Notes: a model not told the origin generated them from the letters alone. Shown: positions 51,585 to 61,831, counted from the stretch's first letter. The stretch: DNA of 64,000 nucleotides from Micromonospora sp. WMMA1363 (GCF_030345795.1 NZ_JAUALB010000001.1:739001-803000), one strand, 5' to 3'. Translations and numbers: made by a program.

Positions 51585-52871
51585 ATGGCACCACCCGCAG
51601 CGCAGACCGCCACCCGCCCCGCTGATCCGACAGTCGATCGGGAGATCGTCGCCGCCGCGGCCCGGCTCTACCGTGACCTGCACGCACATCCGGAGCTCTC
51701 CGGGGCGGAGGAGCGCACCGCGGCCCGCTTCGCGGCCGCGCTGCGGGGGATCGGGTGCCAGGTCACGACCGGGGTCGGCGGGCACGGAGTGGTCGGCGTC
51801 CTCCGCAACGGGGCCGGCCCGAGTGTCCTGATCCGGGCAGAGCTGGACGCGCTTCCGGTCGCCGAGGAGACCGGCCTGCCGTATGCCAGCACCGCTACCG
51901 GCGTGGCCGCCGACGGCCGGACCGTGCCCGTCATGCACGCCTGCGGGCATGACCTGCACCTGGCCGCGGCGGTCGGCGCCGCCGCCCACCTGGCCCGGGA
52001 CCGGGACGACTGGCGGGGAACGCTGCTGATCCTGGGCCAGCCGGCCGAGGAGACCCTACGGGGTGCGGCGGCGCTGCTCGACGACGGCCTCTACGAGCGC
52101 TTCGGCCGCCCCGACCTGCTCCTTGCCCAGCACGCCGCGCCGCTACCGGCCGGAATGGTCGCCCACGGCACCGGCCCGATGACGGCTGGCTGCGTCACGC
52201 TGGACGTCACCGTGCCCGGACGTGGTGGGCACGCCGCCACTCCGCACCTCTGCGTGGACCCCGTGGTGCTCGCCGCGACCATCGTCGTGCAGTTGCAGGC
52301 CGTGGTGGCCCGGCAGGTCAGCCCGGCCGATCAGGTGGCGCTCACCGTCGGTACGCTGCGCGCCGGCCACCATCCAGGCGTGATCGCCGAGCAGGCCAGC
52401 CTCGGGGTGACGATCCGGGCGCTGCACGAGCCGACGCTGGATCGCGTGCTGGACAGGGTGACCCGCACCGTCCGGGCCGCCTGCGAGGCCGCCGGCAGCC
52501 CGCGTGAACCCACGGTACGGGTCGTCTCGCGTACCCCCGTCTATCTGGGGGACCGGGCCGCGACCGCGCGGGTGCGGGCCGCCCACGAGCGGGTGTTCGG
52601 GCCAGAGCGGGTCGGTTGGTGGCCGCCCTCCCTGGCGTCCGAGGACTTTCCGCTGTTGACCGCCGGGGGAGTACCCAGCAGCTACTGGATGCTCGGCACC
52701 GTGGGGCCGCGCCAGTGGCGGGCGGTGCCCGGCGCCAACGCGGCCGAGAAGCTCGGTGGCCTTCCGACGAACCACAGCCCGGCCTTCGCTCCGAGCGTCG
52801 AGCTGGCCCTGCCGACTGGTGTGGTGGCCCTTGTTTCCGCCGCCCGGACGCTACTCGCCACGAGTTCGTGA
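51585..52871 (+). CDS. M20-family amidohydrolase
   Basis: The protein is 428 aa from ATG 51585; the ribosome site is weak and the frame is open upstream, so the start is tentative. M20D features are visible: DLHAHPELSGAEERT, AELDALPVAEETGLPY, VMHACGHDLH (metal ligands), GQPAEET (catalytic Glu), a dimerisation lid with GRGGHAATPHLCVDPV, and a C-terminal His in TNHSPAF. It hydrolyses N-acyl or peptide amide bonds. Its position in the RiPP cluster suggests trimming of the product or of the leader fragments, but this is inference. Confidence 0.88.
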   Translation: MAPPAAQTATRPADPTVDREIVAAAARLYRDLHAHPELSGAEERTAARFAAALRGIGCQVTTGVGGHGVVGVLRNGAGPSVLIRAELDALPVAEETGLPYASTATGVAADGRTVPVMHACGHDLHLAAAVGAAAHLARDRDDWRGTLLILGQPAEETLRGAAALLDDGLYERFGRPDLLLAQHAAPLPAGMVAHGTGPMTAGCVTLDVTVPGRGGHAATPHLCVDPVVLAATIVVQLQAVVARQVSPADQVALTVGTLRAGHHPGVIAEQASLGVTIRALHEPTLDRVLDRVTRTVRAACEAAGSPREPTVRVVSRTPVYLGDRAATARVRAAHERVFGPERVGWWPPSLASEDFPLLTAGGVPSSYWMLGTVGPRQWRAVPGANAAEKLGGLPTNHSPAFAPSVELALPTGVVALVSAARTLLATSS

Positions 52872-52999
52872 CCGGCTGCGCCGATGTCCGTGCCGTGGCG
52901 GTCGGCCCCGCATGCCGGTCGTGAACCGTGCCGACGGCTCCTCTGGGTGCCAGCGACACGACCTGGAGACCGTTCAGTGGGCGACTTCGTCGGCGCTGG

Positions 53000-55252
53000 T
53001 CACGGACCTGGCGATGGTGGATCATCGGTGGTGCGGACGGCCCGCCGGGCCGGTGCGGGGACCCGGGTGAGGCATCGGGCGAGGTCGGCGAGCCAGAAGT
53101 CGACCGCGACCAGGCACAGGACGTCGGCCCGGCGTTCGCCGCCCTGGATGATCTGGTGGACCTGCTCGACGACACCCGTCGTGGCTGTCGAGTCGGGCGC
53201 TACGGGCCGGAATCGGCCCTGCGGCAGGTGGCTGGCAACATCGGTGTAGGCGGAGCGCAGCCGCTCGGCCCGGCGCACGAGCCGGGCCGTGGGCTCGGGC
53301 CACCACGGTGTCAGTGTTCTGGCCCGGTCACCGGCGAGGAACTCCTCCGCGCCGCGCACGATCCGATGCCCGGCGGCCAGGATCGCCTCCCAGTTCACCT
53401 CGGCCAGTCGCGGATCGTGGCGCTCGGAGTGGTACTGGCAGAACGACGCGTCGGTCAGGGCCTGCGCCCGGTGCGCCGCCTCGACCGCATGTCGGCCACC
53501 GTTTCGTCCCGCCAGTGTCGTGACGGTCTCCTCGATCGCGTGGGCTCCGGCGTCGAGGTAGGCGGCCATGCGGCGGCAGAGTTCACCGCCACCGCCCCGC
53601 GGCCACATGAGGATGCCGGAGACGACGCCGACGGCCGCGCCGATCAGGACGTCCAGCAGGCGGACACCGGCCAGTTGCCAGTCGGTCGGGGTGAGCTGAG
53701 CGAAGACGGCGATCAGCAGCAGTGTGAGCAGCGCCTGCCCCCAGACCAGCCCGAGCAGTGGACCCACGCCCAAAGCCAACAGCAGGGTCAGTGGCAGAAT
53801 AACCGCGTACGTCTCCGGCCGGGGGGAGGCCAGCAGGAGCAGGGCTCCGGCGGCGGCGCCGACGACCGTACCGGTCAGCGCCAGGCCAAACGTGGCGCTG
53901 GTGTCCGCGGCGGAGGTCCGCAGGAGGGTGAGGACGGCCAGGAGCACCCAGAAACCGTGCATCAGGTCCAACGTGTCGGCGATCAGCCGGGCAGCGGCCA
54001 GAGCAACGGCGAGCCGAAGCGCCCACTGGAAGTACACCGAGCGCGGGGTGAGGTGCGTGCGCAGCCGTTGCCAGTACAGCGACGGGACGCTGCGCCGCAC
54101 ATACCAGAACACGTCCGGTCCGGCCGGCGGTTGCGTCGTGTCCAGCCGGTCGGCGTGGTTGTTGAGCACCGCCCGGCGTCGGCCGCCCGCGACCCGGACG
54201 GCCGACGCGACGAAGTCGGTATGCTGTGCCAGCGTCTGGGTGATCGTATCCACGCGCAGGTGGCTGGCGGTAGCCGACCGCCACGCGTCCGGCCGCCGGC
54301 GCCGCGTTGTCACGGCGGAATCCGGAGGCGCGGGCTCCGTTCCCCACGGTGCCACGGCCGCGTCCGGAGACGCCGGCTCCGTTCCCGACAGGGCGTCGGC
54401 GGAGCGGCGGAGGGACGCCGCGCAGCTCCGGAGTAGCGCGGCCGCGTCCACGTCTGTTGTCGCCGCGCCGTTCGGCAGGAGTGCCTCGGCGATCCGGACC
54501 GTCTGGTGCAGGCCGGTGGTCGCGTCCCGCAGCGCACGGTCGCGCCGGCTCGCCGACGTCGCCCGCTCGGTCGGCGGCAGGCGCCACATCTGTGTCTGCT
54601 CGACGGCGTCGTCCGCTCGGGCGTGGCGCCGCCGTGCCTCCTCGTCGGCGCCCGGTTGCCCGGCCAGTACGTCCGCAAGCGCGGCGACGAACGCGGCGAC
54701 GCCTCGCGCGGCACCGGCCAGGCGCTGTGCGAAGGTGACCGGCGCGGGGCCGGGCCAAAGCGTCACCTGGGCGACGCCGACCAGCCCGACGGCGAGCGTT
54801 ACCCCGGCCAGCCGGGCCGGCAGCGTGTCGGGCTGGTACGGCGGGAAGCAGGCCAGGATGTAGAAGAGCTGAAACGCGCCGGCCAGGCCGATCAGACGAG
54901 GTCCGCCGACACCGGCGAACGCGACGGTGAACCCGACCACGAACATGCCGGCCGCGGCGGCCCAGGGGTTCGCGGCCAGCACCGTGCCGGCGGCCACCAG
55001 CATCCACACGACGGGCAGCGCGGCGAGCAGCGTCCGTGTCCGCTGGGCCGGCCGCCCCGGCAGCGGGGCGAACACTCCGGTGGCGACGACACCGAGCAAC
55101 GCGTACGTCGCCATGATCGGGTTACCGAGGCCGTAACGGCATCCGTAGAAGGCAAGGCAGCCGACGAGGGTCAGCCGTGTCGCGCGGCGGGTGAGGCGGT
55201 AGTCCGGGTCACGCTGGTGAAGCCGGTCCAGGACACCGCGCCGCGACCACAC
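53000..55252 (-). CDS. FUSC-family membrane protein (aromatic acid exporter-like)
   Basis: The protein is 750 aa from GTG 55252. It has two membrane blocks of about six helices each. The first is at ~25-185 (LTLVGCLAFYGCRYGLGNPI, LAAALPVVWMLVAAGTVL). The second is at ~395-555 (LRLAVALAAARLIADTLDLM, VLLAVLTLL, AGALLLLASPRPETY). Soluble Arg/Ala-rich regions lie between and after them. This is the FUSC/AaeB-like layout of exporters of aromatic acids or other small molecules. It converges on the amidohydrolase gene and diverges from recD2. A link to the RiPP cluster is only positional. Confidence 0.88.
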   Translation of the reverse strand: MWSRRGVLDRLHQRDPDYRLTRRATRLTLVGCLAFYGCRYGLGNPIMATYALLGVVATGVFAPLPGRPAQRTRTLLAALPVVWMLVAAGTVLAANPWAAAAGMFVVGFTVAFAGVGGPRLIGLAGAFQLFYILACFPPYQPDTLPARLAGVTLAVGLVGVAQVTLWPGPAPVTFAQRLAGAARGVAAFVAALADVLAGQPGADEEARRRHARADDAVEQTQMWRLPPTERATSASRRDRALRDATTGLHQTVRIAEALLPNGAATTDVDAAALLRSCAASLRRSADALSGTEPASPDAAVAPWGTEPAPPDSAVTTRRRRPDAWRSATASHLRVDTITQTLAQHTDFVASAVRVAGGRRRAVLNNHADRLDTTQPPAGPDVFWYVRRSVPSLYWQRLRTHLTPRSVYFQWALRLAVALAAARLIADTLDLMHGFWVLLAVLTLLRTSAADTSATFGLALTGTVVGAAAGALLLLASPRPETYAVILPLTLLLALGVGPLLGLVWGQALLTLLLIAVFAQLTPTDWQLAGVRLLDVLIGAAVGVVSGILMWPRGGGGELCRRMAAYLDAGAHAIEETVTTLAGRNGGRHAVEAAHRAQALTDASFCQYHSERHDPRLAEVNWEAILAAGHRIVRGAEEFLAGDRARTLTPWWPEPTARLVRRAERLRSAYTDVASHLPQGRFRPVAPDSTATTGVVEQVHQIIQGGERRADVLCLVAVDFWLADLARCLTRVPAPARRAVRTTDDPPSPGP

Positions 55253-55693
55253 GTGCGCAGGCTATCGAACCGACCGCTGGCCATCCGGTTTTTCGGCGGA
55301 TCGGGAAAGCGCCCCTGCTCGTTCTCCATCGGCTGGTTCCACGTGTTTCGGCACACCTGCCACGTCACTTCGTGGCGGGTGTGCCCAGTACGTGCGGCAG
55401 GCGAGCGGCTGGCCGGGTGGGTGTCGGTGGCCCGGTCGGCAGGCGGCACGATGGGTACCGTGAACGCTCCTGCCCGCGCACCCCTCGCCACGTTGGAAGC
55501 GGTGCTCGAACGGCTGACCTACGTCAACGAAGACACGGGCTACACCGTCGCCCGGGTCGCCACCGACCGGGGCAGCGACCTGTTGACTGTGGTGGGCGCG
55601 TTGGTGGGCGCGCAGCCGGGCGAGTGGGCCTGACCCGGTTTGACGGACATCCCAGCTCAGAGGGGCTGTGTGCTCCTCGGGAGGATGTTCATC

Positions 55694-56005
55694 ATGGAAG
55701 GCATGGGCAAGAAACCACGCCGGCCGCGCAGAGCGTTCACGCCGGAGTTCAAGGCGGAGATCGTCGAGGTGTGCCGGCGGGGTGACCGATCGGTGGCGCA
55801 GGTCGTGAGGGACTTCGACCTGACCGAGACCGCGGTCCGTGAGTGGGTCAGGCAGGCCGACATCGACGCCGGCACCCGCAGCGACGGGTTGACCAGCGAC
55901 GAGCGCGACGAGCTGGCGCGGCTGCGGCGGGAGAACCGCCGGCTCCGCGAGGACGTCGACATCCTGAAACGGGCCACGGCTTTCTTCGTGAGGGAGACCC
56001 GGTGA
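55694..56005 (+). CDS. IS3-family transposase OrfA
   Basis: The protein is 103 aa from ATG 55694 (GGGAGG 9 nt upstream; ATG 55685 is possible). It has the HTH domain RRAFTPEFKAEIVEVCRRGD...LTETAVREWVRQA and a leucine-zipper-like tail ELARLRRENRRLREDVDILKRA. It is overlapped by orfB (GTGA), so OrfAB could form by frameshifting or OrfB by re-initiation. Confidence 0.92.
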   Translation: MEGMGKKPRRPRRAFTPEFKAEIVEVCRRGDRSVAQVVRDFDLTETAVREWVRQADIDAGTRSDGLTSDERDELARLRRENRRLREDVDILKRATAFFVRETR

Positions 56006-56898
56006 ACGTGTACCCGTTCATCGAGGCGGAGAAGGCGCGGCCCGACGGGAACGTGAAGCGTTCCTGTGAGCTGCTGGAGGTCTCCCGGTCCGCCTACTAC
56101 CAGCACCGTGCCGGGCCGTCGCGGCGGGAACGCGACGACGCAGACCTCGCCGCCCGCATCGCGCAGATCCACGCCGACTCGGCCGGCACCTACGGCGCAC
56201 CCCGGGTCCGCGCCGAACTCGCCGGCCAGGGGCGGCGGCACTCCGGCAAGCGGGTCGCCCGGCTGATGCGGGGCGCCGGGTTGTGCGGCCGCACGCCGAA
56301 GCGGTGGCGCACCACGACCGTGCCCGACCCGGGGGCGGCGTTGTCGGCGGACCTGATCCGCCGGGACTTCGACGTCGCCGCCGGCCGGGTCGACACCCGC
56401 TGGTGCGGCGACATCACCTACATCCACACGTGGGAGGGCTGGCTGTACCTCGCCACCGTCATCGACATCGCCTCACGCCGGGTTGTGGGCTGGGCGACCG
56501 CCGACCACCTACGGACCGATCTGCCCGCTCAGGCGTTGTCCAACGCGATCGCCGTCCGACGCCCGACCGGGCCGGTGATCTTCCACAGCGACCGGGGTTG
56601 CCAGTACACGAGTGCGCAGTACGCCCGGCTGGCCGACCGCAACGGGGTGCGGTTGTCGGTTGGTGGGCGGGGTCAGTGCTGGGACAACGCCGTCGCGGAG
56701 TCGTTCTTCGCCACGATCAAGACCGAACTGCTCGACCGGAGGGCGTGGCCGACCCGGGCCGCCGCCCGTGCGGCGATCTTCGAGTGGATCGAGGGGTGGT
56801 ACAACACCCGCCGCCGCCATTCCACCCTGGACTACATGAGCCCGGCCGAGTATGAGGCGACGGCCTATTCCCGCAGGCCAACGAGCAAGGTAGCGTGA
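56002..56898 (+). CDS. IS3-family transposase OrfB (DDE integrase domain)
   Basis: The protein is 298 aa from GTG 56002. It has an HTH_21-like N-terminus (AYYQHR, DAD-AARIAQIHADSAGTYG) and an rve integrase core with WCGDITYIHTWEGWLYLA (first Asp), IFHSDRGCQYTS (second Asp) and DNAVAESFFATIKTEL (Glu). It is intact and therefore potentially active. Confidence 0.94.
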   Translation: MNVYPFIEAEKARPDGNVKRSCELLEVSRSAYYQHRAGPSRRERDDADLAARIAQIHADSAGTYGAPRVRAELAGQGRRHSGKRVARLMRGAGLCGRTPKRWRTTTVPDPGAALSADLIRRDFDVAAGRVDTRWCGDITYIHTWEGWLYLATVIDIASRRVVGWATADHLRTDLPAQALSNAIAVRRPTGPVIFHSDRGCQYTSAQYARLADRNGVRLSVGGRGQCWDNAVAESFFATIKTELLDRRAWPTRAAARAAIFEWIEGWYNTRRRHSTLDYMSPAEYEATAYSRRPTSKVA

Positions 56899-58993
56899 GA
56901 TCAACTTACCGACCCTGTCCGTCAAACCGGGTCAACCCCACGAGACGTTGCGGTTGCACGGGCGGTGGTCGTCGCATCCGCGCTACGGTCGGCAGTTCGA
57001 GGTCGACTCCTACACCACCGTGCTGCCGGCCACCATCCAGGGCATCCAGCGCTACCTCGGGTCCGGACTGGTGAAAGGCATCGGGCCGGTGTTCGCCGAG
57101 CGGATCGTCGCTCACTTCGGCCTGCAAACCCTGCGGGTCATCGAGGAGGAACCCGCCCGGCTGGTGGAGGTGCCGGGGCTGGGTCCGAAACGCACGGCGA
57201 AGATCACCGCGGCGTGGGAGGAACAGAAGGCCATCAAGGAGGTGATGGTCTTTCTTCAGGGCGTCGGCGTCTCGACCTCCCTGGCGGTGCGGATCTACAA
57301 GCAGTACGGCGACGCGTCCACCGACGTGGTCACCAAGGAGCCGTACCGGCTGGCCGCCGACGTGTGGGGCATCGGGTTCAAGACGGCCGACACCATCGCC
57401 CAATCTGTGGGAATCCCGCATGACAGTCCGCAGCGGGTCATGGCCGGCCTGCAGTACACCCTGTCCGAGGCCACCGACAACGGCCACTGCTACCTACCCG
57501 AACCCGAGCTGGTCGCCGACGCGACGAAGATCCTCGACGTGCCCGCCGCCCTCATCACCCGCTGCCTCGGCGACCTGGTTGCCGACGAGGGTGTCGTCCG
57601 TGAGTCCCTGCCCCGCGACGGCGGCCAGCCGGTGAGCGCGGTGTACCTGGTGCCGTTCCACCGCGCGGAGCAGTCCCTTGCCACCTGCCTGACGCGCCTG
57701 CTCAACGGCCCGGCTGACCGGCTGCCCCACTTCGCCGCCGTCGCCTGGGGGAAGGCCCTGGCCTGGCTCAAGGCCCGCACCGGCAACGACCTCGCCCCGG
57801 AACAGGAGCAGGCGGTCCGCCTCGCCCTGACCTCGAAGGTCGCGGTACTGACCGGCGGGCCGGGCTGCGGCAAGAGCTTCACCGTACGGTCGATCGTCGA
57901 ACTCGCCACCGCCAAGAAAGCCAAGGTCACCCTCGCCGCCCCGACCGGCCGGGCCGCCAAGCGCCTCGCCGAGTTGACCGGGCACCCCGCCGCGACCGTG
58001 CACCGGCTGCTCCAGCTGCGCCCCGGCGGGGACGCCTCCTACGACCGGGACAACCCCCTCGACGTCGACCTGCTCGTCGTCGACGAGGCATCCATGCTCG
58101 ACCTCATCCTCGCCAACAAACTCGTCAAGGCCGTCCCGCCCGGCGCACACCTGCTCCTGGTCGGCGATGTCGACCAGTTGCCCTCCGTCGGCGCCGGCGA
58201 AGTCCTACGGGACCTGCTCGCCGCTCCCACCGTCCCGCGGGTGCGGCTGACGCAGATCTTCCGCCAGGCCGCCCAGTCCGGTGTCGTCACCAACGCCCAC
58301 CGCATCAACGCCGGCCGCCCACCCCTGCTCCAAGGCCTACCGGATTTCTTCCTGTTCGCCTGCGACGACACCGAGACCGCCGCGGCGCTCACCGTCGACG
58401 TCGCCTGCACCCGCATCCCCGCGCGCTTCGGGCTCGACCCGCGCCGGGACGTGCAGGTCCTCACCCCCATGCACCGTGGCCCGGCCGGCGCGGGCGCCCT
58501 CAACGGCATGGTGCAGCAGCGGCTCACCCCGCACCGCGAGGGCCAGCCGGAGCGGCGGGCGGGCGGGCGTGTGTTCCGCATCGGCGACAAGGTCACCCAG
58601 ATCCGCAACAACTACGACAAGGGTCAAGCCGGGGTCTTCAACGGCACCCTCGGCATCGTCACCGCTCTGTCCACCGAGGAACAGACTCTGACGGTCCGCA
58701 CCGACGAGGACGAGACCATCGACTACGACTTCGACGAGCTCGACGAACTCGCCCACGCCTACGCCATGACCATCCACCGCGCGCAAGGCTCCGAATACCC
58801 CGCCGTGGTCATCCCCCTGACCACCAGCGCCTGGATGATGTTGCAACGCAACCTGCTCTACACCGCCGTCACCCGCGCCAAACACCTCGTCGTCCTCGTG
58901 GGGTCCCGCCGCGCCCTCGCCGCCGCCGTGCGCACCGTCGGCGCCGGGCGCCGCCACACCGCCCTCGGAAACCGCCTCGCTGCCGGTCGCTGA

Positions 58994-59345
58994 CACGCTC
59001 GGCGGCAGCCGCCGTCCTGGCGCCGGCGCTCCTGCCACCGATCGCCGTCACGTTCACCGACGCACGCGGGCGCGCCAATGCGTTCGGCGTCTACGGGCCC
59101 CGCAGGGCGCGGGCGGAGCCGTACGCACCGCCCACCGCTGCCCGCCCCTGCCAGCCGTCCCGCGCCGCGACCGTGCGGCGGTGCGGGACGGCGGCACCGG
59201 GCCCGGATGCCGTCGAGGTGTGACAGACTCCGCGGTCGACAACCTCGTCCGCAACATCCTACGGCGTGTCACACGCGCCCCGAAGGACGCGGATTCGCCC
59301 TGCTCGAGCCGGCCGAAAGCACTGGGCGAATCGCCGGCGCGGACG
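58994..59345. other. Intergenic region after recD2
   Basis: These 352 bp contain no gene. A hairpin at 59154-59192 and distant inverted copies of GTGTGACA (around 59218 and 59266) are present. The region is converged upon by recD2 and the MBL-fold gene. Confidence 0.4.
59154..59192. terminator. Candidate convergent hairpin between recD2 and MBL gene
   Basis: GCCGTCCCGC (59154-59163) pairs with GCGGGACGGC (59183-59192), and an inner GCCGC/GCGGC extends the stem. There is no T-run. Confidence 0.5.
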
Positions 59346-60131
59346 CTAGCCGGCGGTGCTGAGGATGGCGAACGCGGCCGGGTCGTGAGCGGAGAAGATC
59401 GTCAGATCCGGTTCCGCGCTGGCCTGCACGGCTGCGAGGCGGGCGTGGTTCTCGTGTACCTTCTTGCGATCGTATGCGACGAGAGTCTCCATCGCGCGCA
59501 GGGCGAGCGGCACGCCGCCGCGTCCGCCGATACTGCCCGGGTGATAGAAGGCGTCGCCGGCATGAAACAGCCAGCGATCGCCCGCGTCAACCGCCACGCA
59601 GGCGTGGCCGCGGGTGTGACCAGGCAGGGGGACCAGCACGATCCCGGGTGCGATCTCGTCCAGGGGCTTCGCGGCCGCGAAACCGCGCCACGGCTCGCCG
59701 GTCGTACCGTGTTCGACGATGCGTGGACCGTGCTCCCACTGGGCGGGGCGGAACCGGCTCCGCTCGCGCCAGGTCGGCGGGGTCCGGGCGCCGAGCACCT
59801 CGTCGGCGGTGGCGTGAACGGTCGCGTGCGGGAAGTCGGAGAGGCCGCCGATGTGGTCGGCGTCGAAGTGGGTGACGACGATGTGTCGTACGTCGTCACG
59901 CCGGAAGCCGAGGCGTTCCACGTGCCGTGCGGCTGTCTCGTCGGGATCGAGCACGGGCCGCACGACGCCCCGCACCGGGCCGATGCGGCGCTTGGGATCG
60001 GCGATGTCGTCGAGGCCGTGGCCAGTGTCGACGAGGACGAGGCCGTTGTCGGTCTCGACGAGCAGCACGTGGCACACCAGAGTCGCGGTGAGTATCCGCA
60101 TGGTCCCGCAGTTGAGGTGGTGCACCTTCAC
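59346..60131 (-). CDS. MBL-fold metallo-hydrolase (lactonase-like)
   Basis: The protein is 261 aa from GTG 60131. It has the metallo-beta-lactamase fold: [20 protein letters not shown], zinc motif [12 protein letters not shown] (around residues 85-96), [12 protein letters not shown] and [10 protein letters not shown], with a final His in SAHDPAAF. The arrangement and the N-terminal HLNCGTMR resemble AttM/AiiA-type quorum-quenching lactonases, but specificity cannot be fixed from motifs. It is a single gene between convergent recD2 and a same-strand MFS gene. Confidence 0.9.
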   Translation of the reverse strand: MKVHHLNCGTMRILTATLVCHVLLVETDNGLVLVDTGHGLDDIADPKRRIGPVRGVVRPVLDPDETAARHVERLGFRRDDVRHIVVTHFDADHIGGLSDFPHATVHATADEVLGARTPPTWRERSRFRPAQWEHGPRIVEHGTTGEPWRGFAAAKPLDEIAPGIVLVPLPGHTRGHACVAVDAGDRWLFHAGDAFYHPGSIGGRGGVPLALRAMETLVAYDRKKVHENHARLAAVQASAEPDLTIFSAHDPAAFAILSTAG

Positions 60132-60358
60132 TGTGCTGCGGCCTGACGGGGCGGTTCGGGCGGGGCGGTGTGGGCGGAGTTCACCGGCAAATTAGATCTA
60201 CTGTGTGGGTTCCTGTCCAGTGGCCCCGGTGAATGCGACCCGAGCTTGGAAGATCCACCGCCGGCGAGGCCAACCTGGTCCGGCCACGATACCGCCGGGT
60301 GAGACGAGACCAGAGTTCCGCTGGACTACCTGGCCTCAGCCAGACGACTGTGCCGGTC

Positions 60359-61831
60359 TTACGCGTTGGTGCGGTGTCGCCTGAGGTGGTGGAGATCGGC
60401 AACTGCCGCGACGAGCCCGATGACCAGAAAGCAGATGATGATCAGCAGCGGCAGCCGGAACGCGAGTGTCCAGGTGCCGGTGCGGTCCAGGCTCTCGAAG
60501 AGGGCGGCCCCGACGACGGCGACCCCCAAACCGCCGCCGAACCGCTGCCCGGTCTGGAGCATGCCACCGGCGCTGCCCGCTTCGGCGCGCGGGACCTCGG
60601 ACAGCGTCAGCGTCTGGTTCGGGGCCACGACCATCCCGCCGCCCACGCCAGCGGCGGCCAACCCACCACCCAGACCGGCCAGCAACAACGGCAACGTCGC
60701 CGTGTGCGGTGAGCCCGGGCCGGGCAGGAAGATGTCGACGACGGTCAGCGCGGTGATCCCCACCGCCGCCAGGAGCAGCCCCGCGGCGACCAGCGGGCGA
60801 CCGATCCGCCCCGCCTTCGCCCCGGCCACGACCGAACCGACGGTTGCGCCCAGGGCCAGTGGGGTGAGAGCGACTCCGGCGGCCAGTTCGTCGTGCCCGA
60901 GCCCGTCCTGCAGGTACTCCGAGAACAGGTAGTAGAGGGCGTCGTAGCCGGCGTGGTAGAACGTCGCGACGAACAAACCCAACGCGAACGAGCGGACCCC
61001 GAACAGGCTCAGGTTGAACAGCGGTTCACCACGCCGGGTGTAACGACGCTCCCAGACCGCGAAGCCCACCAGGGCCGCCAGACCGGCCAGCAGGAGCAGC
61101 GCCCGCACCAGAAGCGACAACCCCTCGCCCTGGATCAGCCACAGCGACGTCAAACCGGTGACCAGCAACAGCACCGCCACCACATCCATCTTCGGCCGCT
61201 CGGCGGACTCGGCGACGGGGAACAGCCGCCACCCCGCGACAGCGACGGTCAGCCCGATCGGAACGTTCAGCAGGAACACCCACCGCCAGCCGAACTCGGT
61301 CCCACCGGCCACGATCAGCCCACCACCGAGCAACGGCCCCAACAGCCGGGCGAGACTGACCCCCGCCGCCACCACACCGAACGGCAGACCCCGATCCCGG
61401 GGTGCGAACAGACGCTGGATCAGCCCGAACACCTGCGGCGTGGTCATCCCGGCCGCCAGGCCCTGCACCAGCCGGGCGACGATCAGCACTCCCCCCGACG
61501 GGGCCGAACCCGCGACCACACTGGCCACCACGAACAACGCGGCACCGACCACGAAGATGTTGCGCCGCCCCCGCACGTCCCCGTACCGGCCGGCGGGCAC
61601 CAACGCCAGCCCGAACGTGAGGAAGTAGCCCGACACCAGCCACTGCTGGTCACCGTCGGTCAGGTCGAACACCTCGTCGATGAGCGGCACCGCAATGATC
61701 ATCGCGGAGATGTTGAGTCCCGCCATGAACGCGACGAGGGCACTCACCGCGACCACCGGCCAACGCCGAACCGGCCGCCCCTTCGCCGTCCGGGGCGCCT
61801 GGTCCTCTTCGGGCACGCGTTCCGCGTTCAC
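60359..61831 (-). CDS. MFS transporter, DHA2 type (second copy)
   Basis: The protein is about 490 aa from GTG 61831, chosen to match the N-terminal length of the related protein at 31631-33124; the frame is open to 61921. TM1 is FMAGLNISAMIIAVPLIDEV, motif A is QQWLVSGYFLTFGLALVPAG-RYGDVRGRR, and the VARLVQGLAAGMTTPQVFGL and PNQTLTLSEVPRAEAGSAGG segments are shared with the first MFS protein. About 14 helices are predicted. It is probably a proton-driven exporter; the substrate is unknown. Confidence 0.9.
   Translation of the reverse strand: MNAERVPEEDQAPRTAKGRPVRRWPVVAVSALVAFMAGLNISAMIIAVPLIDEVFDLTDGDQQWLVSGYFLTFGLALVPAGRYGDVRGRRNIFVVGAALFVVASVVAGSAPSGGVLIVARLVQGLAAGMTTPQVFGLIQRLFAPRDRGLPFGVVAAGVSLARLLGPLLGGGLIVAGGTEFGWRWVFLLNVPIGLTVAVAGWRLFPVAESAERPKMDVVAVLLLVTGLTSLWLIQGEGLSLLVRALLLLAGLAALVGFAVWERRYTRRGEPLFNLSLFGVRSFALGLFVATFYHAGYDALYYLFSEYLQDGLGHDELAAGVALTPLALGATVGSVVAGAKAGRIGRPLVAAGLLLAAVGITALTVVDIFLPGPGSPHTATLPLLLAGLGGGLAAAGVGGGMVVAPNQTLTLSEVPRAEAGSAGGMLQTGQRFGGGLGVAVVGAALFESLDRTGTWTLAFRLPLLIIICFLVIGLVAAVADLHHLRRHRTNA

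Larger units (their letters stand above)
55631..56934 (+). mobile_element. IS3-family element inserted in recD2
   Basis: The element is 1304 bp. Its terminal inverted repeats are perfect over 19 bp (TGACCCGGTTTGACGGACA at 55631-55649 and its complement at 56916-56934). It contains overlapping orfA and orfB. A clear target duplication is not seen: the flanks GGCC and ACCC match at only two positions, although a 4-base excision of the right flank restores the helicase frame. Confidence 0.92.
55451..58993 (+). pseudogene. recD2: recD2-type DNA helicase, interrupted by IS3-family element
   Basis: The 5' part is 55451-55630 (60 codons) and the 3' part is 56939-58993. Deleting 55631-56938 restores one frame of 744 codons, the usual RecD2 length. 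The N-terminal piece (ATLEAVLERLTYVNEDTGYT) is typical. The 3' part has a helix-hairpin-helix region (VEVPGLGPKRTAKI), Walker A GGPGCGKSF (around residue 365 of the joined protein), VVDEASMLD, GDVDQLPSVGAGEVL and AMTIHRAQGSEYPAVVI, all superfamily 1B helicase motifs. A truncated protein could start inside the 3' part (TTG 56948 or later ATGs) and would retain all ATPase motifs, so residual function is possible. Confidence 0.92.

Noticed and set aside
55627..56938. Target-site duplication of the IS3-family element
   Set aside because: The flanks GGCC and ACCC share only two of four bases, so I do not claim a duplication even though removal of this length restores the recD2 frame.
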